Shown in pieces: positions 1 to 5,005 of a stretch of 5,005 nucleotides of DNA (its first letter is position 1; every line of letters begins with the position of its first letter). The position numbers were made by a program, and so were the translations under genes. Where the stretch lies: contig JARFQQ010000085.1 of assembly GCA_029287695.1 (NCBI GenBank), positions 1-5,005 of the forward strand, in the 5' to 3' direction. The notes below the pieces were generated by a model. That model did no database searches. It saw only the letters and a list, made by a program, of their open reading frames with translations, and was not told the DNA's origin. The DNA is from Gammaproteobacteria bacterium. Its GTDB lineage: Bacteria > Pseudomonadota > Gammaproteobacteria > Chromatiales > Chromatiaceae.

Positions 1-1189
1 GTTTCCTGTCAGGCTGCCGGAAGATGTGGTCGTCGACGGCTCCGGCTCGCCACTCAAGAAGATGCCGGAATTCTATGATCTCGGTGATGGCGACCAGCGC
101 GAGACCGATACCTTCGATACCTTCTTCGAGTCGAGCTGGTACTACGCACGCTACTGCTCGCATGACTGCGAGACGGCGATGCTTGACGAGCGTGCCAGGT
201 ACTGGCTGCCGGTCGACCAGTACGTCGGCGGTATCGAGCACGCGGTGCTGCACCTGCTTTATGCGCGCTTCTTCAACAAGCTCATGCGTGACGAGGGACT
301 CGTTGACTGCGACGAGCCATTCAGCAGATTGCTGACCCAGGGAATGGTCGTTGCGGACACCTTCTATCGCGAGAATGACGACGGCTCCAGGGAGTGGTTC
401 AACCCTGCGGATGTCGAGCAACGTGACGGCGTGTTCGTGCTGCAAGAGGACGGCAGGCCGGTCATAGCTGGCGGTGTCGAGAAGATGTCGAAGTCAAAGA
501 ACAATGGCGTGGATCCGCAAACGCTCATCGACCGCTACGGGGCCGATACAGTGCGGCTCTATACTATGTTCACGGCACCGCCTGACCAGTCGCTCGAGTG
601 GTCAGACGATGGCGTCGAAGGGGCACACCGTTTTCTCAAGCGATTGTGGGCGCTCGCTCACAAGGTCGCCCGGGGGGCGTCTTCTGCCGACTCCGGCCCC
701 GCTATCGGGGAAGCGCGCCGCGAGATACACGGCGCACTCAGGAAGGCGCTGTTTGATTATGAGCGTCAGCAGTTCAACACGGTTGTCTCCGCCTGCATGA
801 CCATGGTCAATGTGCTCAACAGGCAGGAGGACGCGGCGCTGCTCAAGGAGGGCATGGCCATCGTGCTGCGCCTGCTGTCGCCGATTGCGCCGCACGTGAC
901 CCATCACCTCTGGCGGGAGCTCGGCTATGGTGATGATATCCTCACGGCTGGCTGGCCGCAGGTCGACGAGGATGCACTGAGGCAGGAGAATATCGAGATG
1001 GTCGTACAGGTCAATGGCAAGGTGCGCGCGAAGATAGAGGTCGCGGCGGGTGCCGACAATGCCACGGTCGAGCAGGCGGCCCGCGACAACCCGAACGTGC
1101 AGAAATTTGTCGGGGAGGCAACCATTCGAAAGGTCATCGTGGTGCCGGGCAAGCTGGTCAATATCGTGGCCCCGCAGCAGAAAAGCTGA
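1..1189 (+). CDS. leuS: Leucyl-tRNA synthetase, C-terminal part (5' end outside window)
   Basis: LeuRS is a cytoplasmic class I aminoacyl-tRNA synthetase that attaches leucine to tRNA-Leu. The reading frame is open from base 2, giving about 395 codons, against about 860 for the E. coli enzyme, so the Rossmann HIGH half and the editing domain lie upstream. A start codon inside the window (GTG at 26) is only an internal codon: the frame upstream of it reads FPVRLPED, which is also LeuRS sequence. Visible landmarks, in order, are [41 protein letters not shown] (catalytic core), the signature KMSKS at 482-496 followed by KNNGVDPQ and YGADTVRL, then the helical anticodon-binding domain, and finally the C-terminal domain with [11 protein letters not shown] and the ending [14 protein letters not shown]. 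The TGA stop at 1187-1189 shares its last base with the ATG of lptE, so the two are probably translationally coupled. Family assignment is certain. The gene looks intact within the window. Confidence 0.98.
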   Translation, partial: FPVRLPEDVVVDGSGSPLKKMPEFYDLGDGDQRETDTFDTFFESSWYYARYCSHDCETAMLDERARYWLPVDQYVGGIEHAVLHLLYARFFNKLMRDEGLVDCDEPFSRLLTQGMVVADTFYRENDDGSREWFNPADVEQRDGVFVLQEDGRPVIAGGVEKMSKSKNNGVDPQTLIDRYGADTVRLYTMFTAPPDQSLEWSDDGVEGAHRFLKRLWALAHKVARGASSADSGPAIGEARREIHGALRKALFDYERQQFNTVVSACMTMVNVLNRQEDAALLKEGMAIVLRLLSPIAPHVTHHLWRELGYGDDILTAGWPQVDEDALRQENIEMVVQVNGKVRAKIEVAAGADNATVEQAARDNPNVQKFVGEATIRKVIVVPGKLVNIVAPQQKS

Positions 1190-1683
1190 TGGGCATCCCG
1201 GCCCGGGGAATCATCCTCCTGCTACTGGCGACCCTGCTCGCCGGCTGCGGTTTTCAACTGCGCAATAGTGATGCGCTGGCACGGCATGCGCCTGTCACGA
1301 TCACTGGACTCGACCGCTACGAGCCTCTCCATGCCCGGCTGCAGAACACGCTCAATGCAGCCGGTATCCCCTTTGTGCAGGACGAGACGCTTGCGAAATC
1401 CGTGATGAAAATTCGCGACCTGGGCGAGAGCCAGCGGGTCATCACGGTTGACAGCCGCGGCAAGGCAACCGAATACCTCTTCATCCGCAAGGTCGCTGTC
1501 AGCCTCTCAACCCCCGATGGCAGGCAGCTTGTCAGTGAGCACGAAGTAGGTGTCCGCCGCAACTGGATCGAGGTCGGCAAAACCGGGCTTGCCGCACGGC
1601 GCGAAGCATCAGAGCTGCGTGTCGAGATGCTCGAAGAGCTTTCCATGTCGATTCTGCGTGTCCTCGACTACTCCCTCAGATAA
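1189..1683 (+). CDS. lptE: LPS-assembly lipoprotein LptE
   Basis: LptE (formerly RlpB) is an outer-membrane lipoprotein that plugs the LptD barrel and helps insert lipopolysaccharide into the outer leaflet. The 164-residue product opens with a short basic stretch and a hydrophobic segment (residues 7-18, GIILLLLATLLA). A lipobox LAGC follows, with the lipidated cysteine at residue 20 and then GFQLR, the usual start of mature LptE. No Asp follows the Cys (+2 is Gly), which fits outer-membrane sorting. The middle contains ITVDSRGKATEY and VRRNW, typical of the family, and the end is ELSMSILRVLDYSLR. It is shorter than E. coli LptE (193 residues) but within the range of other gammaproteobacterial members, which often lack the polar C-terminal tail. 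No strong Shine-Dalgarno precedes the ATG. The TGATG overlap with leuS suggests coupled translation. The position between leuS and holA is the classic one and supports the call strongly. Confidence 0.95.
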   Translation: MGIPARGIILLLLATLLAGCGFQLRNSDALARHAPVTITGLDRYEPLHARLQNTLNAAGIPFVQDETLAKSVMKIRDLGESQRVITVDSRGKATEYLFIRKVAVSLSTPDGRQLVSEHEVGVRRNWIEVGKTGLAARREASELRVEMLEELSMSILRVLDYSLR

Positions 1684-1686
1684 GCC

Positions 1687-2727
1687 GTGAAACTGCGTCC
1701 GGAACAGCTTCACGAACACCTCAGGAAAGGACCGGCCTCCGTTTACCTCGTGACAGGGGACGAGCCCTTGCAACTTCTCGAGGCGGCTGATGATATTCGT
1801 CGCTCTGCCAGGGAGCACGGCTACAGCGAGCGCCAGGTCATGGAGGCTGATCAAAGATTCGACTGGAACAGCCTTGGTCAGGAGGCAGACGCGCTGTCGC
1901 TCTTTTCCGAGCTCAGGCTGATCGATCTGCGCGTTCCGGGGGGCAAGCCCGGTCGCGAGGGTGGTCAGGCCATCTGTGACTATCTGGAACGTCCCGCAAG
2001 CGACACGCTGTTGCTCATCACGATGCCCAGGCTGGATGCATCCCGGCAGCGCAGCAAGTGGTTCAAGGCAATCGAGAAGAAGGGCGTGGTCGTCCAGGTC
2101 TGGCCTGTCAAGGCAGAGCAGATGCCCGGCTGGATCAAGAACCGTGCGCAGCATCACGGTCTGCAGCTCTCTTATGATGCTGCCCGGCTGCTTGCCCAGC
2201 ACACAGAGGGCAACCTGCTGGCAGCAGCACAGGAACTCGACAAGCTGCGCCTCAATTATGGTGTTGGTAATCTCGGTATCGACCAGGTCATGGACTCTGT
2301 CTCCGGGCATGCGCACTACACGGTGTTCGAGCTGGTCGATGCAGCACTGGCCGGTGATACGGTGCGCGCTGTACGGATTATCCGGTCACTGCGTGCAGAG
2401 GGCAGCCCGCAACCGGTGGTGCTCTGGGCGCTCGGGCGCGAGGTTCGCCTGTTGGCCGAAATCGCCGAGGCGATGCAACTGCGTGAACCGCTGGCCGCGG
2501 TCTTCAGCAAGCATGGTGTCTGGAAAACGCGCCAGCAGGCTGTCACGGACTGCGTGCATCGAATCAGTCTCGCGCGCTGTCACCAGATGCTGCACCTGCT
2601 CGCCAGGATTGATGACACCATCAAGGGCCGGCCCGGGCTCGATCCCTGGCTGCAGATGGAGCAGCTGGTACTCAGAATGCGCCGCCAGCGCGTCGAAAGG
2701 CACCCCGGGGCAGGTTCACAGCCCTGA
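1687..2727 (+). CDS. holA: DNA polymerase III subunit delta
   Basis: HolA is the delta subunit of the clamp-loader complex, which opens the beta sliding clamp and places it on primed DNA. The predicted product has 346 residues, almost the same as E. coli (343). The GTG at 1687 is chosen as start because MKLRPEQLHEHL aligns with the usual N-terminus (M-x-L-x-P-E-Q-L) and because it lies 3 bases after the lptE stop. The AAA+-like N-terminal part has the degenerate nucleotide-binding loop VTGDEPL (residues 22-28); delta does not use ATP. The sequence ALSLF ends at residues L72-F73, equivalent to the beta-clamp-binding Leu-Phe of E. coli delta. Domain II contains TEGNLLAAAQELDKL, and the C-terminal collar domain includes the conserved HYTVFELVDAALAGD and GVWKTRQQAV. 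No clear Shine-Dalgarno is visible, so translation probably continues from lptE. The tail after residue ~335 is basic and variable. Confidence 0.96.
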   Translation: MKLRPEQLHEHLRKGPASVYLVTGDEPLQLLEAADDIRRSAREHGYSERQVMEADQRFDWNSLGQEADALSLFSELRLIDLRVPGGKPGREGGQAICDYLERPASDTLLLITMPRLDASRQRSKWFKAIEKKGVVVQVWPVKAEQMPGWIKNRAQHHGLQLSYDAARLLAQHTEGNLLAAAQELDKLRLNYGVGNLGIDQVMDSVSGHAHYTVFELVDAALAGDTVRAVRIIRSLRAEGSPQPVVLWALGREVRLLAEIAEAMQLREPLAAVFSKHGVWKTRQQAVTDCVHRISLARCHQMLHLLARIDDTIKGRPGLDPWLQMEQLVLRMRRQRVERHPGAGSQP

Positions 2728-2755
2728 AGCTCCGGGGGTTCAGATCCCCAGGTTT
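2707..2755 (+). terminator. Possible weak terminator hairpins at the end of holA
   Basis: Two short stem-loops sit side by side over the holA stop. GGGC at 2708-2711 can pair with GCCC at 2721-2724 around a 9-base loop. CCGGGGG at 2732-2738 can pair with CCCCAGG at 2746-2752 around a 7-base loop, with one G/A mismatch, and is followed by only TTT (2753-2755). The second one is where a terminator of the leuS-lptE-holA unit would be expected, just upstream of a new promoter. The T-run is too short for a confident intrinsic terminator, so this is a tentative call. Confidence 0.25.
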
Positions 2756-2831
2756 GACCGAAAAACCCTGCAAGCCGTGTGTGCGCCGAATGGTTCTGCG
2801 GATGATACAAATGCGCATATCCAACCCGCGG

Positions 2832-2840
2832 TGCTAGAAT
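2832..2840 (+). promoter_or_regulatory. Extended -10 promoter element for proA
   Basis: TGCTAGAAT fits the sigma-70 extended -10 pattern TG-n-TATAAT, with five of six hexamer matches (TAGAAT at 2835-2840). The surrounding stretch 2801-2860 is locally more AT-rich than the genes on either side. At a 17-base spacing the -35 position (2812-2817, TGCGCA) matches TTGACA poorly, which is common when the TG extension is present. Transcription would begin near 2847, leaving a leader of about 25 bases before the proA ATG. I see no strong Shine-Dalgarno in that leader. This would let proA be transcribed independently of holA. Confidence 0.55.
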
Positions 2841-2871
2841 TAGCGGTTACCCGATTGAACGACCGAATCTG

Positions 2872-4152
2872 ATGACCGAGATAGCAAACCAGAATATCAG
2901 CAACGTTGCCGAATACATGCGGGAGAGCGGTGCGAAGGCCCGTGTTGCATCCCGACTGCTTGCCGCAGCTCCGTCAGCGCGCAAGGAATCGGCGCTGAAC
3001 GCGATCGCCGATGATCTCGATGCGAACCGTGATGCCCTGATGGCCGCGAACAGCAAGGATCTCGAGGCCGGCAGGCTGAATGGACTGGACGCCGCATTAC
3101 TCGACCGTCTCGAACTCAACGAGGCCCGTATCGACGGCATGATCGAGGGACTGCGACAGATTGCCGGGCTCCCCGATCCTGTCGGCGAAATCTTCGACAT
3201 GAACTACCGCCCTTCCGGCATTCAGGTAGGGCGCATGCGCGTGCCGCTGGGTGTCGTTGGCATCATCTACGAGTCACGTCCCAATGTAACCGCTGATGCG
3301 GCCGCTCTCTGCCTCAAGTCGGGCAATGCGACCGTGCTGCGCGGCGGCTCTGAAGCCTTTCACTCGAACCAGGCAATCGCGGCATCGATTCACCGCGGCC
3401 TCGAAACTGCAGGGCTGCCTGCCGATGCTGTGCAGGTCGTGGCCACCACCGACCGTGCCGCCGTGGGCGCCATGATAACCATGCCCGAGTATATCGACGT
3501 GATCATTCCGCGTGGTGGCAAGGGGCTTATCGAGCGCATTTCGAAAGATGCACGCGTCCCTGTCATCAAGCATCTCGACGGCATTTGTCATGTCTACATC
3601 GACGATGATGCCGATCCGGACAAGGCTTTCAGGGTGGCGCTCAATGCCAAGACCCAGCGTTACGGGACCTGCAACACCATGGAGACGCTGCTCGTCTCGC
3701 AATCCATGGCGGGGGAAATCCTGCCGCGCCTGGCGGCAGCCTACGCCGGGAAGGGTGTCGAGCTGCGCGGATGCGGGAAGACGCAGGCCCTGATCGACTG
3801 CAAGGCTGCAGACGATGCTGACTGGGATACCGAGTATCTTGCCCCGATTCTGTCCATTCGCGTCGTTGACGATCTCGACCAGGCAATCGAGCATATCAAC
3901 ACGCATAGTTCGCAACATACGGATTCGATCATCACCGAGAGCTACACCAGGGCGCGCCGTTTTCTCGCCGAAGTGGATTCGAGTTCTGTCATGGTCAATG
4001 CCTCGACGCGATTCGCTGACGGCTTCGAATACGGCCTCGGTGCGGAGATCGGTATCTCGACCGACAAGTTCCATGCCCGTGGCCCGGTCGGTCTCGAGGG
4101 GCTGACTTCAGTGAAGTACATCGTGCTCGGTGACGGTCATATCCGGAGCTGA
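2872..4152 (+). CDS. proA: Gamma-glutamyl phosphate reductase
   Basis: ProA catalyses the second step of proline synthesis in the cytoplasm. It reduces gamma-glutamyl phosphate with NADPH to glutamate-5-semialdehyde, which cyclises to pyrroline-5-carboxylate. The product has 426 residues (E. coli 417) and belongs to the aldehyde dehydrogenase superfamily. Motifs in order are [79 protein letters not shown] and then [10 protein letters not shown], whose Cys267 is the catalytic thiol. [25 protein letters not shown] and [13 protein letters not shown] follow near the C-terminus. The ATG at 2872 is the best start; it gives about 10 residues more than many relatives before the conserved [13 protein letters not shown], and no good Shine-Dalgarno marks it. 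proB, the kinase partner, is not in the window; in gammaproteobacteria it commonly lies elsewhere, next to obg. The gene appears intact. Confidence 0.98.
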   Translation: MTEIANQNISNVAEYMRESGAKARVASRLLAAAPSARKESALNAIADDLDANRDALMAANSKDLEAGRLNGLDAALLDRLELNEARIDGMIEGLRQIAGLPDPVGEIFDMNYRPSGIQVGRMRVPLGVVGIIYESRPNVTADAAALCLKSGNATVLRGGSEAFHSNQAIAASIHRGLETAGLPADAVQVVATTDRAAVGAMITMPEYIDVIIPRGGKGLIERISKDARVPVIKHLDGICHVYIDDDADPDKAFRVALNAKTQRYGTCNTMETLLVSQSMAGEILPRLAAAYAGKGVELRGCGKTQALIDCKAADDADWDTEYLAPILSIRVVDDLDQAIEHINTHSSQHTDSIITESYTRARRFLAEVDSSSVMVNASTRFADGFEYGLGAEIGISTDKFHARGPVGLEGLTSVKYIVLGDGHIRS

Positions 4153-4160
4153 ATTTTTTC

Positions 4161-4164
4161 GGAG
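4161..4164 (+). promoter_or_regulatory. Shine-Dalgarno for the DUF3050-type gene
   Basis: GGAG lies 8 bases upstream of the ATG at 4173, in the 20-base gap after the proA stop. It is the clearest ribosome-binding site in the window and fixes the start of this gene. Its CGGAGCT context (4160-4166) repeats the CGGAGCT at 4144-4150 that spans the end of proA. Confidence 0.75.
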
Positions 4165-4172
4165 CTTTCAAC

Positions 4173-4739
4173 ATGACAGACCAGGCACTAATTTCGCACG
4201 ACATCATCGGGGAATTCACGAACCGGCTCGAAAGCCATTCTGTGTACGAGGCCGTCGACACTGTCGATACACTACGTCTCTTCATGGAGCATCACGTCTA
4301 CTCCGTTTGGGATTTCATGTCACTCGTCAAGTTCGTGCAGTCCGAAGTCGCACCGGCGGGATCTCCGTGGTTCCCTCCTGCAGACGGGGAACTGGCGCGC
4401 TTCATCAATGATATCGTGCTCGAGGAAGAGAGCGATGCAATGCCCGACGGAACGGGCTATACGAGCCATTTCGAAATTTACCTCATGGCCATGGAGGAGA
4501 TTGGCGCCGACACCTCTGCGGTCAGGGCATTAGTCGACACGGCACAACGCCAGGGGCTCGAAAAAGCCCTGGCCGGGACCAAAATACCGGAGCCGTCGCG
4601 CCGGTTTACGCGCCACACGTTCGCATTTATCCAGCCGGGCAAGCCGCACCTGGCTGCTGCCGCACTGGCACTGGGTCGCGAGCACATCATCCCGGGCATG
4701 TTTCGCGCCCTGCTTGCGAGAAGCGGCATCGGAAAGTAG
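4173..4739 (+). CDS. DUF3050-type protein, cut short by an in-frame amber codon
   Basis: This frame encodes 188 residues before TAG at 4737-4739. I recognise it, from memory of the family, as DUF3050: an N-terminal TLRLFMEHHVYSVWDFMSLV (residues 33-52), SPWFPP (64-69), an acidic NDIVLEEESD (79-88), SHFEIYLMAMEEIG (98-111) and FTRHTFAFI (145-153). The function of DUF3050 proteins is unknown. I recall that they are placed in the heme-oxygenase-like all-helical fold, and the E39-H40-H41, E84-E86 and E101 residues could be metal ligands, but that is inference. Family members are usually about 250-270 residues, so 188 is too short. The missing part follows in the same frame at 4740-4967; read through, the protein would be 264 residues. 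The start is well supported by GGAG at 4161-4164. The gene is sandwiched between proA and nadD, probably in one transcript. Whether the 188-residue product is stable or active is unclear. Confidence 0.8.
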   Translation: MTDQALISHDIIGEFTNRLESHSVYEAVDTVDTLRLFMEHHVYSVWDFMSLVKFVQSEVAPAGSPWFPPADGELARFINDIVLEEESDAMPDGTGYTSHFEIYLMAMEEIGADTSAVRALVDTAQRQGLEKALAGTKIPEPSRRFTRHTFAFIQPGKPHLAAAALALGREHIIPGMFRALLARSGIGK

Positions 4740-4967
4740 CAGGCTCCTGTCTTTCACTACTACCTCGAGCGCGATATCGCACTTGATGGTGACCATCACG
4801 GGCCGCTGTCACTCCGGTTGCTCGATGCGCTTTGCGCCGACGAGCAGGCGGTTGCGGAAGCCATGACTGCCGCACGGCAGGCTGTCGAGGCGCGTCTCGC
4901 GCTCTGGGACGGCGTGCTGAAGGCCATTCATGCACGGGGCTTCGTGCCGCTCGCATCCAGCGCATGA
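4740..4967 (+). pseudogene. C-terminal 75 codons of the DUF3050-type gene, after the amber codon
   Basis: Directly after TAG the same reading frame continues without any further stop for 75 codons to TGA at 4965-4967. The translation contains [20 protein letters not shown], a helical alanine-rich stretch and [13 protein letters not shown], all of which look like the C-terminal end of DUF3050 proteins. No insertion or deletion is needed to join it to the upstream part; only codon 189 is a stop. No credible start with a ribosome-binding site is visible at its beginning, so it is unlikely to be an independent gene. The terminal TGA overlaps the nadD ATG, which is what an intact, translationally coupled gene would show. 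I label it pseudogene because, taken at face value, the stop prevents its translation. A sequencing error or readthrough would make it part of one intact CDS, 4173-4967. Confidence 0.75.
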
Positions 4968-5005
4968 TCGGAGTCTTCGGCGGTACATTCGATCCGGTCC
5001 ACAAC
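4964..5005 (+). CDS. nadD: Nicotinate-mononucleotide adenylyltransferase, N-terminus only
   Basis: Only 14 codons are in the window: [14 protein letters not shown]. This is the highly conserved N-terminus of NadD, including the GGTFDPVH part of the nucleotidyltransferase motif ([11 protein letters not shown]) that binds ATP. NadD transfers AMP to nicotinate mononucleotide, making deamido-NAD in NAD synthesis. The start ATG (4964-4966) overlaps the TGA of the DUF3050 frame as ATGA, and no clear Shine-Dalgarno precedes it, so translation is probably coupled to the upstream frame. A proA-nadD neighbourhood is common in gammaproteobacteria, usually followed by rsfS and rlmH, which would lie beyond the window. 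Other cytidylyltransferase-like enzymes share parts of the motif, but the exact N-terminus and the context favour NadD. Confidence 0.9.
   Translation, partial: MIGVFGGTFDPVHN

Noticed and set aside
1609..2316. A 235-codon open frame on the minus strand opposite holA and the end of lptE.
   Set aside because: It lies opposite two well-recognised genes, its translation is rich in Leu, Gln and Cys without any recognisable motif, and long antisense frames are expected in GC-rich DNA.
2732..2755. GGGGGTTCAGATCCCC looks like a tRNA T-arm, hinting at a tRNA gene after holA.
   Set aside because: The loop TTCAGAT has G where tRNAs have the invariant A58. No D-arm, anticodon arm or matching acceptor stem is found upstream, which is holA coding sequence, and there is no CCA. 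It is only a hairpin.
1961..2872. A 303-codon plus-strand frame overlapping holA and ending at the proA start.
   Set aside because: It is an alternative frame of holA, rich in Ser, Arg, Cys and Trp, with no motif. Its stop touching the proA ATG (TGATG) is coincidental.
3274..4074. A 266-codon minus-strand frame opposite proA.
   Set aside because: It is an antisense shadow of a highly conserved gene, with no family resemblance and no ribosome-binding site.
4740..4967. The post-amber tail as a separate small gene.
   Set aside because: No start codon with a ribosome-binding site stands near its beginning, and its sequence is the C-terminus of the upstream family rather than a complete domain.
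4687..5004. A minus-strand frame covering the DUF3050 tail and the nadD start.
   Set aside because: Its translation is Arg/Pro-rich without motifs, and the opposite strand carries recognisable family sequence throughout.
1..5005. Search for mobile elements, CRISPR repeats, toxin-antitoxin pairs or defence genes.
   Set aside because: No transposase-like frame, inverted-repeat pair, regularly spaced repeat or small gene pair is visible. Coding density is that of a normal housekeeping region.

Overview
The window is a GC-rich stretch (about 60% G+C by eye) of bacterial chromosome. All genes are on the + strand. The order is leuS (3' part), lptE, holA, proA, a DUF3050-type gene and nadD (5' end). 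This is a conserved housekeeping cluster of Gammaproteobacteria, in which leuS-lptE-holA and proA-nadD groupings are familiar. The protein sequences resemble those of pseudomonads and purple-sulfur-like gammaproteobacteria. No genus can be assigned from the sequence alone.

Layout: 1-1189 encodes the C-terminal ~395 residues of leucyl-tRNA synthetase. Its TGA stop shares one base with the ATG of lptE (1189-1683), an outer-membrane LPS-assembly lipoprotein. After 3 bases comes holA (1687-2727, GTG start), the delta subunit of the DNA polymerase III clamp loader. These three genes look like one transcription unit. A 144-base gap (2728-2871) follows. It holds hairpin-forming sequence and a good extended -10 promoter that probably serves proA (2872-4152), gamma-glutamyl phosphate reductase. 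Twenty bases later, behind a clear Shine-Dalgarno, starts a DUF3050-type gene (4173). Its stop overlaps the nadD start by 4 bases (ATGA at 4964-4967), and nadD runs off the window end.

The one real oddity is in the DUF3050 gene. An in-frame TAG at 4737-4739 interrupts it after 188 codons, yet the same frame continues for 75 more codons to a TGA at 4965-4967. That tail carries recognisable family sequence (FHYYLER..., a D-x3-H motif, LWDG). So this is a single amber codon with no frameshift. It could be a fresh nonsense mutation, a sequencing or assembly error, or, less likely, readthrough or recoding.

Functionally the genes do unrelated essential jobs: tRNA charging, envelope assembly, DNA replication, proline synthesis and NAD synthesis. 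I see no mobile element, CRISPR array, RNA gene or defence system. Apart from the DUF3050 locus the region is ordinary.
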